The notes: generated by a model from the sequence alone, not told the origin. Counted from the first letter of the stretch, positions 51,244-59,207 are shown. The stretch: DNA of 64,000 bases from Oscillospiraceae bacterium (GCA_021768185.1 JAETNP010000008.1:1-64000); one strand, 5' to 3'. Made by a program: numbers and translations.

Positions 51244-51781
51244 GACGGCGCAGCTGGCTGGTGAGCGTCAGGGCCAGGGCGATTTTGATTAAATCAAAGA
51301 CAACGTAGGGAAACACGCACCAGGTCAGGGCGGTCCACAGGGTCACGCTCTCGCCGCCCATGGGGTACACCACCATGAACCAGGCGGTGCCGAAGGCGTA
51401 GCACACCAGCAGGCCCAGGACCATGCTCAGGCCCAGGCCCCACAGCTTCCCGCCCAGAAAGCGCTCCAGGGCCCACATGAGTATGGCGGAGCCGATAAAG
51501 CCCAGGATGTATCCGCCGGTCTGGCCCAGCAGTATGCCGACGCCGCCGGAAAAGTTTGCAAACACCGGCGCGCCCACCGCGCCCAGAAGCACATAGGCCA
51601 CTACCGCTATGGTCCCCCGCTTGCCGCCCAGCAGGCCCACTGCCAGAAAGACGGCCATGGTCTGCAGGGTGAGGGGAATGGCGGTGGGGATGGATATCCA
51701 GGAGCACACCGCCATCAAAGCGGTGAAAATTGCGATGTAAGCGATATCCCGTGTACGAATTTTTGCTGCGGTCATTTCCAT
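51233..51781 (-). CDS. bioY: Biotin transporter BioY
   Basis: A 182-residue protein with six membrane helices, the S-component of the biotin ECF transporter. The ILLGQTGGYILGF segment and FANFSGGVGILL resemble the BioY biotin-binding region. The ATG at 51781 has AAGGAG ten bases upstream. It is controlled by a BirA operator overlapping its promoter, so it responds to biotin supply. The ECF module genes are not in the window. Confidence 0.93.
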   Translation of the reverse strand: MEMTAAKIRTRDIAYIAIFTALMAVCSWISIPTAIPLTLQTMAVFLAVGLLGGKRGTIAVVAYVLLGAVGAPVFANFSGGVGILLGQTGGYILGFIGSAILMWALERFLGGKLWGLGLSMVLGLLVCYAFGTAWFMVVYPMGGESVTLWTALTWCVFPYVVFDLIKIALALTLTSQLRRHVK

Positions 51782-51813
51782 TTTTGACAGGCTCCTTCTT
51801 GTTGATACACCAG

Positions 51814-51842
51814 ACTGTACCATATTTTCTTTTTGCTGTCAA
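51814..51842 (-). promoter_or_regulatory. Promoter for bioY
   Basis: On the minus strand a perfect TTGACA (plus 51837-51842), 17 bases, TACAGT (plus 51814-51819), 32 bases before the bioY start. The -35 box lies within the BirA operator. Confidence 0.8.
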
Positions 51843-51866
51843 CCCAAATTTTAAACCAGGTTTACA
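51837..51866 (-). promoter_or_regulatory. BirA (biotin repressor) operator
   Basis: On the minus strand TGTAAACC, 14 bases, GGTTGACA. This matches the BirA operator pattern (TTGTAAACC - 14 to 16 - GGTTTACAA) with one mismatch in the downstream half-site. Binding would cover the -35 box. The opposite side faces arcA, so it could also affect that gene. Confidence 0.82.
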
Positions 51867-51943
51867 TCTCGGCCCGTTGGAAAAAAGGATGTATGTCCCG
51901 GGCAAATCCGGCAATCCTAACGGCAGAAAAGGAGTGATGCGCA

Positions 51944-53185
51944 ATGCCAACGGAAACAAGGCTGAAAACCGGCCTGCACAATACCAGCGAGATCGGGCGG
52001 CTGAAAAAGGTCATGCTCCACCGCCCGGGCAGGGAGCTGGAAAATCTGATGCCGGAATATTTGGAGCGGCTGCTGTTTGACGACATCCCCTACCTGAAGG
52101 TGGCACAGGCGGAGCACGACGCCTTCGCACAGTGCCTGCGGGACAACGGAGCGGAGGTGGTGTACCTCCGGGACCTGGTGGAGGAGACCCTGGCCGAACC
52201 GGACGTCCGCAGGGAGCTGACAGAGCAGTTCCTGGACGAGGCGGGGCTGGAGAACCACCGTATCCGGGAAATTCTCCAGGATTATTTCGGGTCGATGGAC
52301 AACGGCGCGCTGGTGGATACCATGATGGCCGGGGTGCGGAAAAGCGACATCCGGGGATTTGAGACCGGAAAGCTGGCGGATTACCTCAGCTTCCGGTCCG
52401 ATGAATACCCGTTTCTCATCGACCCTATGCCCAACCTGTATTTCACCCGGGACCCCTTCGCCACCATCGGCACCGGAGTGTCCCTCCACAGGATGCACAC
52501 CGTGACCCGGAACCGGGAGACCCTCTTTGGGAAATTCATCTTCCAGTACCACCCGGTCTACAAGGACGCCCCCAAGTGGTATGACCGGGGCGAGACCAGT
52601 TCCATGGAGGGCGGGGACATCCTCATCCTGTCCCCGGAGGTCCTGGCAGTGGGCATCTCACAGCGGACGGAGGAGGACAGCATCGACAAATTTGCCCACA
52701 CGGTGCTGTCCATCAGCAAGACGTTCAAGAAGATCCTGGCGTTCAACATCCCCAAGAGCCGCAGCTTTATGCACTTGGACACGGTCTTCACCATGGTGGA
52801 CCGGGACAAGTTTACCGTACACCCCAACATCCTCAGCGAGATCACCGTGTATGTGATGGAGCTGGTTGACGGGAAGGTCCACATCCAAGAGGAACAGGGA
52901 CGGCTGGAGGATATCCTGAAAAAGCACCTGGATCTGGAGCAGGTAACGCTCATCAAGTGCGGGTCCGACAGCCCCATCGACGCCGCCCGGGAGCAGTGGA
53001 GCGATGGCAGCAACACCCTGGCTATCGCCCCCGGCGAGGTGGTGGTGTACGAGCGGAACTACGTCACCAACCGGATTCTGGAGGACAACGGGATCACCGT
53101 CCACACCATCCCCTGCAGCGAGCTCAGCCGGGGACGGGGCGGTCCCCGGTGTATGTCGATGCCCTTTGTGCGGGATGATCTGTGA
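51944..53185 (+). CDS. arcA: Arginine deiminase
   Basis: A 413-residue enzyme converting arginine to citrulline and ammonia. Family blocks: [18 protein letters not shown] near the start, [14 protein letters not shown], the EGGD motif in [19 protein letters not shown], and the catalytic cysteine at 403 in [14 protein letters not shown] precedes the ATG. arcB follows after 104 bases; carbamate kinase (arcC) is not in the window. The upstream gap has no gene on this strand. Confidence 0.96.
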   Translation: MPTETRLKTGLHNTSEIGRLKKVMLHRPGRELENLMPEYLERLLFDDIPYLKVAQAEHDAFAQCLRDNGAEVVYLRDLVEETLAEPDVRRELTEQFLDEAGLENHRIREILQDYFGSMDNGALVDTMMAGVRKSDIRGFETGKLADYLSFRSDEYPFLIDPMPNLYFTRDPFATIGTGVSLHRMHTVTRNRETLFGKFIFQYHPVYKDAPKWYDRGETSSMEGGDILILSPEVLAVGISQRTEEDSIDKFAHTVLSISKTFKKILAFNIPKSRSFMHLDTVFTMVDRDKFTVHPNILSEITVYVMELVDGKVHIQEEQGRLEDILKKHLDLEQVTLIKCGSDSPIDAAREQWSDGSNTLAIAPGEVVVYERNYVTNRILEDNGITVHTIPCSELSRGRGGPRCMSMPFVRDDL

Positions 53186-53186
53186 T

Positions 53187-53222
53187 CTTCTTTTCTTCTT
53201 TGTGAACAAAGAAGAAAAGAAG
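53187..53222 (+). repeat. Polypyrimidine/polypurine inverted repeat between arcA and arcB
   Basis: CTTCTTTTCTTCTTTGT pairs perfectly with ACAAAGAAGAAAAGAAG around GA. All pyrimidines on one side and purines on the other make a 17 bp hairpin just past the arcA stop. It may act as a processing or attenuation element between arcA and arcB; the gap otherwise has no gene. Confidence 0.65.
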
Positions 53223-53289
53223 CAAAAGAAGAAAAACTTTTTACCGCAAAACTTCGTTTTGCTTATGTTTTTGATTAGGAGGATTCTCT

Positions 53290-54288
53290 ATGGCAATCAA
53301 TCTGAAAGGCAAGAGCTTTTTGACACTGATGGACCTTACCCCCCTGGAGATCCGCTATCTGCTGGACCTGGGCCACGACCTGAAGGCCAAGCGCCGGGCG
53401 GGCATATGCGAGCCCACTCTGAAGGGCAAACACATTGTCCTGCTCTTTGAAAAGACTTCCACCCGGACCCGCTGCTCCTTCGAGGTGGCCGCTACCCAGG
53501 AGGGCGCTCACGTCACCTATCTGGACGCCGGCAGCAGTCAGATGGGCAAGAAGGAGAGCATGGAGGACACCGCCAAGGTGCTGGGCCGGTTCTTTGACGG
53601 CATCGAGTACCGGGGCTTCGATCAGAAGGTCGTCGAGGACCTGGCGAAATATTCCGGTGTGCCCGTGTGGAACGGGCTGACGGACGCGGACCATCCCACC
53701 CAGATCCTGGCGGACATGATGACCATCGAGGAGCACTGCGCCAAGCCCTTGAAGGATGTGAAGGTGGTGTTTCCCGGGGATGTGCGCAACAACATGTGCT
53801 ACGCATGGATGTACGGCTGCGCCAAGATGGGGATGCACTTCGTCGGCCTGGGACCCCAGGAGCTGATCGACGGCGTGGACCAGTCCATCCTGCGGCAGGT
53901 GCAGGAGGTGGCGAGGCAGACTGGGGCCACCATCGAGATCACCAGCGATGAGGGGACCCTCACCGGCGCGGACGTGATTTACGGCGACATCTGGGCCTCC
54001 ATGGGCGAGGAGGCGCTCATCCCCGAGCGGGCGAAGCTGCTGACGCCCTACCGGGTGACGGAGCAGACCCTGGATCGGACGGGGAACAAGAACGTGCTGT
54101 ATCTCCACTGTCTGCCGTCGTTCCACGACTTCGAGACCAAGCTGGCCAAGGAGTGGAAGAACAAGGGCGTAGACATCCGGGAGGTCACCGACGAGGTGTT
54201 CCGGGGCCCCCACTCCGTGGTGTTCGACGAGGCGGAGAACCGGATGCACTCCATCAAGGCCGTGCTGGTGGCGACGATCGGACATTGA
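53290..54288 (+). CDS. arcB: Ornithine carbamoyltransferase
   Basis: A 332-residue transcarbamoylase. The carbamoyl-phosphate motif STRTR is in FEKTSTRTRCSF, the ornithine-binding HCLPSFHD is near residue 275, and the C-terminus ends HSIKAVLVATIG. Paired with arcA it probably runs in the catabolic direction, phosphorolysing citrulline to ornithine and carbamoyl phosphate. I name it arcB from context; the anabolic argF is sequence-similar. AGGAGG lies upstream of the ATG. Confidence 0.92.
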   Translation: MAINLKGKSFLTLMDLTPLEIRYLLDLGHDLKAKRRAGICEPTLKGKHIVLLFEKTSTRTRCSFEVAATQEGAHVTYLDAGSSQMGKKESMEDTAKVLGRFFDGIEYRGFDQKVVEDLAKYSGVPVWNGLTDADHPTQILADMMTIEEHCAKPLKDVKVVFPGDVRNNMCYAWMYGCAKMGMHFVGLGPQELIDGVDQSILRQVQEVARQTGATIEITSDEGTLTGADVIYGDIWASMGEEALIPERAKLLTPYRVTEQTLDRTGNKNVLYLHCLPSFHDFETKLAKEWKNKGVDIREVTDEVFRGPHSVVFDEAENRMHSIKAVLVATIGH

Positions 54289-54300
54289 GCATAGCGGCAA

Positions 54301-54330
54301 AAGCCCCGGACGCAGCTGCGTCCGGGGCTT
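54301..54330. terminator. Terminator after arcB
   Basis: A perfect 14 bp stem, AAGCCCCGGACGCA with TGCGTCCGGGGCTT, and a two-base centre, followed by TCCTT. It lies between convergent genes. Confidence 0.78.
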
Positions 54331-54333
54331 TCC

Positions 54334-54945
54334 TTATCCGGAGATTTCCTGTATGACGTTCCCGTCCGCGTCATAGAAGGCCAGCTCATAGGTACATTGT
54401 GGCAAAAAGAACCAGTTGCCACCCATCTGGACGCGCCCATACTCGTCCGGCTCCGGGCGGGCATAAAAGAGGTAAATTTCTCCCTTGCGGATACCTTCCG
54501 CTAAAAAGTCGCCATCGTCGTTGTGGAGCGCCAGAACGGCGCGGGCGGCGTTCTCCGGGGGGCGGAGGGCGGCGTAACAGGCGGATTGCCCTGTCCCGTC
54601 CGGCAGCTCCACAGGGCGGGAAATACAAATCAGATTGGGCCCCTTTTTCAGATGGTGTACGCTTTTGTTGGCAATTGTAAAGAAAGTTCCGTGGGACGGA
54701 TAGGCTGTCACCGCCGTATCGCCTACCAGTTCGATCCGGTACGGCACGCCGCCGGTGGTCTCAATCTCTGCTGCCAGCTCTGGCTCCGGGAACAGCATCC
54801 GCCGTTCCGTCCGCCGCAAGTCCGCATGGAAGAAAAACGTCGGCCACCCCCATGCGTCCCACATCATAAAGCCCAGCAGAGCGGTGAGCAGAATGTTCCG
54901 AAGGATCTTTGCCCAGCGGGGCCAGGGAGTGCGCTTTTTCCTCAT
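54334..54945 (-). CDS. Membrane-anchored protein of the PadR cassette, unknown function
   Basis: A 203-residue protein with a basic N-terminus, one membrane helix (ILRNILLTALLGFMMWDAWG) and a beta-rich extracytoplasmic part. I recognise no family. The ATG at 54945 overlaps the stop of the upstream gene by four bases, so it is coupled to it. The cassette PadR - HAAS-type membrane protein - this gene resembles envelope-stress operons in gut Firmicutes. Confidence 0.72.
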   Translation of the reverse strand: MRKKRTPWPRWAKILRNILLTALLGFMMWDAWGWPTFFFHADLRRTERRMLFPEPELAAEIETTGGVPYRIELVGDTAVTAYPSHGTFFTIANKSVHHLKKGPNLICISRPVELPDGTGQSACYAALRPPENAARAVLALHNDDGDFLAEGIRKGEIYLFYARPEPDEYGRVQMGGNWFFLPQCTYELAFYDADGNVIQEISG

Positions 54946-55730
54946 GTCTCCGCCTCCTCTGTCAGACTGATGTGCAGAGTCCGTTTCAATTTGCCGTAGC
55001 CGAAATCCAGCTCGACCCATTCCGTATCCTCCGGCAGGCCTTCAATCTCGAATCCGCATTTCTGCCAGAAGCCCCAATGGGAAGTATTGCGGGTAAAGCC
55101 ATACTCCATTGGCCCGGCATCAGTTCGGCCGCCGGACAGAGAGAACCAGTAATCCAGAGGCTCCTCCCACCGGCTCGAGGTAATGTCCAGAGCTATGTAC
55201 AAATTCCATTGGGGGCCGTCTGATTCACTGACCCGGCGAAAGACGGCCTGGTCAAGAGAATCTGATTCGCTGACCCGACGAAAGACGGCCTGGTCAAGAG
55301 AAATCGTGTAGCCGCCGGTCTCGAGGACCGTACTCGGCGAAAGCACCCGTTCCTCTAAAACACGTGCGGGGTCTATCGTGTCCATGTCAGCTTGCAAATA
55401 GTGGTACAAGCGCATTCCGGGAATCGCGCGGTACGAATAACCGGGCCGCGCCGCCAGCATCGCCAGTACCAGGCAGTACATGACAGCTGCGCCCAGCAGC
55501 GCCAGCTGGCTGGCCCGCCAGAGGTACCCCAGCCAGGGGCGGTGGAGGCGGCCCAGCTCCTCCGCGATGGCCTCCGGGTCGCCCATTTCTTTCAGGGCGG
55601 CGTCCTCGTCCAGGCCGGAGGCCTCCAGCAGGTCCTCCAGGTGGGCCTCCAGCTCCCGGCGGACCGCTTTGCGGTCCGGGCGGAAGTAGATCTTCTTTGT
55701 GGCTGTATCCAGCCAATCCAACCGGTTCAT
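54942..55730 (-). CDS. HAAS/DUF1700-type membrane protein with internal tandem repeat
   Basis: A 262-residue protein. Residues 1-70 are the helical HAAS-like cytoplasmic domain (RRELEAHLEDLLEASG, then ALKEMGDPEAIAEELG) commonly encoded next to PadR repressors. One membrane helix follows (LALLGAAVMYCLVLAMLAA) and then an extracytoplasmic beta-rich domain. Within it SLDQAVFRRVSESD occurs twice in a row, from a 42-base tandem duplication. The gene lies 7 bases after padR and overlaps the next gene by four bases. Confidence 0.78.
   Translation of the reverse strand: MNRLDWLDTATKKIYFRPDRKAVRRELEAHLEDLLEASGLDEDAALKEMGDPEAIAEELGRLHRPWLGYLWRASQLALLGAAVMYCLVLAMLAARPGYSYRAIPGMRLYHYLQADMDTIDPARVLEERVLSPSTVLETGGYTISLDQAVFRRVSESDSLDQAVFRRVSESDGPQWNLYIALDITSSRWEEPLDYWFSLSGGRTDAGPMEYGFTRNTSHWGFWQKCGFEIEGLPEDTEWVELDFGYGKLKRTLHISLTEEAET
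55219..55302 (-). repeat. 42 bp direct tandem duplication in coding sequence
   Basis: Two adjacent 42-base units, 55219-55260 and 55261-55302, differ at two bases and encode the same 14 residues in frame. This is a recent duplication within the extracytoplasmic domain of the HAAS-type protein. Confidence 0.92.
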
Positions 55731-55737
55731 CGCCGCC

Positions 55738-56058
55738 TCACGCCCCGGCCAGGATGGCCGTCACTGCCCTGGAGAAGGTCTGCCACTCCTTCTCCTTTTC
55801 CTCCAGTACCCGCAGCCCCTTCTCCGTCACGGCGTAGTACCGCCGGGTGCGGCCCTTGTCCGTCACCGCCTCCCGGGCGGTGACCAGCCGGTCCTTCTCC
55901 AGTCCGTGGAGGACGGGGTACAGGGTGCCCTCCTTCATCTGGAATACGTGCTCGCTGCGCCTGTCCAGCTCCTCGATGATCTGGTAGCCGTACATCTCCC
56001 GCCCCTTCAGCAGGGCCAGCACCAGCATGGAGACGCTGGCCGGTTCCTTCTTCGCCAT
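55738..56058 (-). CDS. PadR family transcriptional regulator
   Basis: A 106-residue winged-helix regulator: SVSMLVLALLKGREMYGYQI is the PadR hallmark, followed by the recognition helix (MKEGTLYPVLHGLEKDRLV), the wing (RTRRYYAVTEKG) and a short dimerisation helix. It probably represses its own operon through the 45 bp palindrome upstream. The ATG at 56058 has AAAGGAGGT upstream; longer in-frame readings cover the operator. Confidence 0.92.
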   Translation of the reverse strand: MAKKEPASVSMLVLALLKGREMYGYQIIEELDRRSEHVFQMKEGTLYPVLHGLEKDRLVTAREAVTDKGRTRRYYAVTEKGLRVLEEKEKEWQTFSRAVTAILAGA

Positions 56059-56077
56059 GGGTAAAACCTCCTTTATT

Positions 56078-56122
56078 ATACATAGGACATCTAGGTATAG
56101 TATACCTAGATGTCCTATGTAT
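56078..56122 (-). promoter_or_regulatory. Palindromic PadR operator
   Basis: A perfect palindrome with 22-base arms and one central base. An arm reads ATACATAGGACATCTAGGTA followed by TA. It contains the ATGT...ACAT spacing typical of PadR boxes. The promoter's -10 box lies in its centre. Confidence 0.85.
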
Positions 56123-56127
56123 GTCAA
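56099..56127 (-). promoter_or_regulatory. Promoter of the padR cassette
   Basis: On the minus strand a perfect TTGACA (plus 56122-56127), 17 bases, TATACT (plus 56099-56104). The spacer and -10 box lie inside the palindrome, so a bound repressor would block polymerase. Confidence 0.82.
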
Positions 56128-56147
56128 GAGGAATTTTCAATCTTTTG

Positions 56148-56786
56148 TCAGACTCGTTTTACCGGGTGGCGGATGACGGTTTTCAGCTTCTCCGGCGCGG
56201 TGCGGCGGGGGTCGCCCAGATAGATCTCGTGGTGCCGCCGGGTATCGGTGAAATCGGGGACGCAGCCTTGTTCCCGGAGGAATTCCGTCAGACGGTCGAT
56301 GCTGGCGGGCTCGGCGTCGTAGGGGCCGGTGTGGAGCAGATGGGCGCACAGGCCCTCCTCCCAGCGGAGGAACCGGGCTTTGGTCAGATCCAGCGCGGGC
56401 TTCTTTTTCGCCAGGCGCTCCGCGGCCCAGGTGAAGACTTCCTCGTTCACAAAGTCCGGCTGGCGGATGAGGCTGGTCCAGCGGAAGTCGTTCTTGTCCG
56501 CCGGAGGTTTTCCGTCAAAGCCAGGCGTCTCCGTCCACCATAGGCCCTCCAGAGGCGGGACCACGTAGTCGAAATAGCCCTCCGGCTCCTCGCCGCCCAT
56601 TTTGCTCATTTTCACCGTAAAGCTCAGGCCGTAGAGAAGCTCCAGCGCCTGCTGGTAGGCCGGGGAGGTGTTGGGGTCGCCCTGGCCGTCCACGGCGAAG
56701 AACACCATCTCCGGGACCTGGACGATGGCGGGGGATTTGGGGAGATAGAGGTACTTTTCCGTCTTCTTGTAGTCGATTTTTTCCAT
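56148..56786 (-). CDS. GyrI-like small-molecule-binding domain protein
   Basis: A 212-residue protein of the GyrI-like/effector-binding family. The first residues MEKIDYKKTEKYLYLPKSPA and VFFAVDGQGDPN match the type that stands alone without a DNA-binding domain, as do HTGPYDAEPASID and HEIYLGDPRR. Members of this subfamily bind or hydrolyse small hydrophobic compounds. It ends an operon starting with the DUF3795 gene. Confidence 0.85.
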   Translation of the reverse strand: MEKIDYKKTEKYLYLPKSPAIVQVPEMVFFAVDGQGDPNTSPAYQQALELLYGLSFTVKMSKMGGEEPEGYFDYVVPPLEGLWWTETPGFDGKPPADKNDFRWTSLIRQPDFVNEEVFTWAAERLAKKKPALDLTKARFLRWEEGLCAHLLHTGPYDAEPASIDRLTEFLREQGCVPDFTDTRRHHEIYLGDPRRTAPEKLKTVIRHPVKRV

Positions 56787-56790
56787 GCAA

Positions 56791-57120
56791 TCACTCCTTT
56801 TTTACGGGTTTCTTCCGTGGCTTCTTCTCCGGGAGGGCGGCGCAGGTCACGCGGACCAGCGCCGTCAGCGTCTCCCGGTCCTCCACGTCCGGCAGCAGCA
56901 TCTCACCGCCGCCCTCGTAGGGAATGCCCCGGGGGCAGTCGGGGACCAGGGCCCCGCCCGCGGGGGTGATCTTCACCAGCAGGCGGTCATTGCAGATACA
57001 GGCGAAGTATTTCCCGTCGCAGTACAGGCCGTACTCGCCGAACATCCGGCGGCAGGTGATGGTCCCGGCATCGGAGAGCTGTTCCATGACGAATTCCACA
57101 TAACTCAGACTGGACGCCAT
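56791..57120 (-). CDS. TfoX N-terminal domain protein
   Basis: A 109-residue protein matching the TfoX_N domain (YVEFVMEQL, then ITCRRMFGEYGLYCDGKYFACICN). In other bacteria TfoX/Sxy regulates competence, but short TfoX_N-only proteins are widespread and of unclear role. The ATG at 57120 is used, two bases beyond the DUF3795 stop. The C-terminus is a lysine-rich tail. Confidence 0.85.
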   Translation of the reverse strand: MASSLSYVEFVMEQLSDAGTITCRRMFGEYGLYCDGKYFACICNDRLLVKITPAGGALVPDCPRGIPYEGGGEMLLPDVEDRETLTALVRVTCAALPEKKPRKKPVKKE

Positions 57121-57121
57121 A

Positions 57122-57385
57122 CTATGTCTCCTCCCGCCATTTTTCGCACTGCTCCAGCCGCAGGCCATTGTCGCCATGCTCCGGGTCGTAGGCATACTCC
57201 GTTAACTGCCGGCAGGGAAAGTCCAGGCATTGGCCGCAATGGGCGTGGGGCTTCTCCTCGCAGCAGCTCTTGATGGGACAGCGCTCGCCCCAGAAGGGCT
57301 TGTCCATGTTGGTACAGCCTTTGCATCCCGCGGTCTCCCGGAGGGTACACTGGGCGCACAGGATTCCGCATCTTGATTCGATCAC
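57122..57385 (-). CDS. DUF3795 domain protein
   Basis: An 87-residue cysteine-rich protein with CGILCAQC, CKGCTN, CPIKSCC and CGQCLDFPC, the DUF3795 pattern. The cysteine spacing suggests metal or Fe-S binding. The start is a GTG at 57385 with AGGAAG upstream. It is the first gene of a three-gene operon with the TfoX-like and GyrI-like genes. Confidence 0.82.
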   Translation of the reverse strand: MIESRCGILCAQCTLRETAGCKGCTNMDKPFWGERCPIKSCCEEKPHAHCGQCLDFPCRQLTEYAYDPEHGDNGLRLEQCEKWREET

Positions 57386-57456
57386 TTTACGCTTCCTCGC
57401 TTTCCGGCTCCCTTTGGAGCCTGTCTGCGCCTATGATACACCTGAGAATGGGACAG

Positions 57457-58416
57457 CTATCTGTCATATTTTCTGAAAATTTTTTGCAGTCGCTCCGCCA
57501 GATCCCGGCGCAGATCTTCCGGCTCCAGCAGCTCCGCCAGATCCTGGAAGCTCAGCACCCAGCGGAAAAGCTCCTCCTTGTCCGGGAAGCCCCGGCGGAA
57601 GAGCAGAGAGCCGTCCGGGGACTGGGTGAAACTCTCCGGGCCGTACTCGTCGATGAGCCGCCACCGGGCGACGGAGTCAAAGCGGATGGACGCCTGGAGA
57701 GCCTCCGGATAGACGCGCTGGGGCGGGGTGATGGGAGATGGGACGGAACGGGCGGAGAAGGTCTCCTCCAGCACCTGCGGCTCCAGCATCCGGGTGAGCT
57801 TGAACAGCCGCCAGTCCTGCCGTTCCCGGCACCAGCCGTAGAGATACCAGCTGGACCACCGGAACACCAGCCGGGCGGGTTCTACCACCCGAAGGCCCTC
57901 GCCGGAGGGGGAGCAGTAGGTGAAGCGCACCGGATTCCGCCGGAGGCAGGCATCCTTCAATAGCTCCAGCCGGGGGGCCAGCAGGGGACCGTACCAGGAG
58001 GCCAGATCAATGACCACGCAGTCGTCCGCCGCCCCGGCCTCCGTCTGGGGACCGTCATTGGGCCGCAGGCCCAACGACCGGTCCGGCCGCCTGACGGCGG
58101 CCCCAGGCAGCTTCTCCATGAGCCGGCGGTAATACCCCGTGCCGGACACGCTGTCCAGGCTCCGCAGCCCCGCCAGAATGGCGCTCCGGTCTGCTTCCGT
58201 CATCAGGGTCCGGTCCATGGCGTAGCCCTCCATGATGGAGATGCCCCCGCCCCGGCCCCGGTCCGACCGGAGGGGGATGCCCGCCTGGCACAGGCGCTCC
58301 ATGTCCCGGTAGATGGTCCTCTGGTTTACCTCCAGCCGGGCGGCCAGCTGGGCCGCGGTGACTTTCTCCTCCCGCAGCAGAATGGCAAGGATGCCGATGA
58401 GCCGGTCGATCGCCAT
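57457..58416 (-). CDS. HTH-WYL transcriptional regulator
   Basis: A 319-residue YafY-type regulator. The winged HTH is at residues 5-60 (QLAARLEVNQRTIYRDMERL) and the WYL domain at about 135-225 (VFRWSSWYLYGWC). WYL domains sense small ligands, often nucleotides. Residues of about 104-123 (RRPDRSLGLRPNDG) are encoded by a palindromic repeat like that found downstream of groEL. The frame stays open. It is divergent from the tetR gene; GGAGG lies before the ATG. Confidence 0.88.
   Translation of the reverse strand: MAIDRLIGILAILLREEKVTAAQLAARLEVNQRTIYRDMERLCQAGIPLRSDRGRGGGISIMEGYAMDRTLMTEADRSAILAGLRSLDSVSGTGYYRRLMEKLPGAAVRRPDRSLGLRPNDGPQTEAGAADDCVVIDLASWYGPLLAPRLELLKDACLRRNPVRFTYCSPSGEGLRVVEPARLVFRWSSWYLYGWCRERQDWRLFKLTRMLEPQVLEETFSARSVPSPITPPQRVYPEALQASIRFDSVARWRLIDEYGPESFTQSPDGSLLFRRGFPDKEELFRWVLSFQDLAELLEPEDLRRDLAERLQKIFRKYDR
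58046..58106. repeat. Palindromic repeat inside the WYL regulator gene
   Basis: CCGTCATTGGGCC and GGCCCAACGACCGG form one stem, followed by GGCCGCC-tgac-GGCGGCC. In inverted orientation it aligns with the intergenic copy at 35404-35460 (shared core CGGTCGTTGGGC and GCCCAATGAC). It supplies about 20 codons of the reading frame. Confidence 0.72.
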
Positions 58417-58450
58417 GGGCGTATCCTCCTGTCAAATAAATTTCGGTGAA

Positions 58451-58487
58451 TTTCTCTATACAAATTTGAGAAAGGGTATGGTATACT
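58451..58487 (+). promoter_or_regulatory. Candidate tetR operator and promoter
   Basis: TTTCTC (58451-58456) and GAGAAA (58468-58473) form an inverted repeat, followed by TATACT (58482-58487), 30 bases before the tetR start. A good -35 box is not seen. TetR autoregulation at this site is inference. Confidence 0.4.
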
Positions 58488-58517
58488 GTGACCTGACACT
58501 AGGAAAGGAGCGTACAT

Positions 58518-59081
58518 ATGCCGAACTTTACCCGCAGGGCCATCAAGGAGTCGTTCCTGAAACTGCTCAGCCAGCGGCCCCTGAACCAGATCACCGTTAA
58601 GGACATTGTAGAGGATTGCGGCATCAACCGCAACTCTTTTTATTACCATTTTGCAGACCTGCCCGCCCTTCTGGAGGAAATCATCAGCGAACAGGTGACT
58701 GCCATCATAGAAAAGCACCCCACCATTGATTCGGTGGAGGAGGGCTGCGGGACTATTGCGGAGTATGTAACCCAAAACAAGCGGGTAATCTACCATATCT
58801 ACAACTCCCTGAGCCGGGATACTTACGAGAGGCACCTGATGAAGATGTGCCAGTATGTGGTATCCACTTATTTGGAAACCATCCCTGTCGGCCCGTATTT
58901 CAGCGAGGAGGACAAGGCCGTTGTCATCCGCTTCCACCGCTGCGCGCTCTTCGGGACGGTCATTGACTGGCTCAACGACGGGATGCGGGACGACATTGCC
59001 GCCTATTTCCGTCAGATCAGCCGGCTCCGCCTTGGCTGGCCTGAGCCGGAGAATTCAGACGCCAGGACCTCCCGTGTCTGA
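58518..59081 (+). CDS. TetR/AcrR family transcriptional regulator
   Basis: A 187-residue regulator. The N-terminal HTH is clear (ITVKDIVEDCGINRNSFYYH), and the C-terminal helical domain is of the TetR_C_33-like kind (HIYNSLSRDTYERHLMKMC). It resembles the DhaS-type group. It lies upstream of a DUF308 membrane protein, an MMPL transporter and a secreted partner on the same strand, and is the likely regulator of these. AAAGGAG precedes the ATG. Confidence 0.9.
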   Translation: MPNFTRRAIKESFLKLLSQRPLNQITVKDIVEDCGINRNSFYYHFADLPALLEEIISEQVTAIIEKHPTIDSVEEGCGTIAEYVTQNKRVIYHIYNSLSRDTYERHLMKMCQYVVSTYLETIPVGPYFSEEDKAVVIRFHRCALFGTVIDWLNDGMRDDIAAYFRQISRLRLGWPEPENSDARTSRV

Positions 59082-59098
59082 ATTTTAGTCACATATTT

Positions 59099-59125
59099 CC
59101 CCGTGTCTGATTTTCGGACACGGGG
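59099..59125 (+). terminator. Terminator after tetR
   Basis: CCCCGTGTC pairs with GACACGGGG around a 9-base loop (closing further by TGA with TCG), then TTTTTGC. Confidence 0.85.
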
Positions 59126-59207
59126 TTTTTGCTGCCCATTTTCAAATGTCCCGCCTGGCGCTATACTGTAAAGCGTAAAGAGCCGGAAGGCAAAGGAGGT
59201 GTATCAA

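Noticed and set aside
55219..55302. CRISPR-like repeat
   Set aside because: Only two adjacent units without spacers, in frame within a gene.
59145..59167. Strong sigma-A promoter before the DUF308 gene
   Set aside because: TATACT is present but the -35 position is a weak TTTTCA, so I mention it only in the gene entry.
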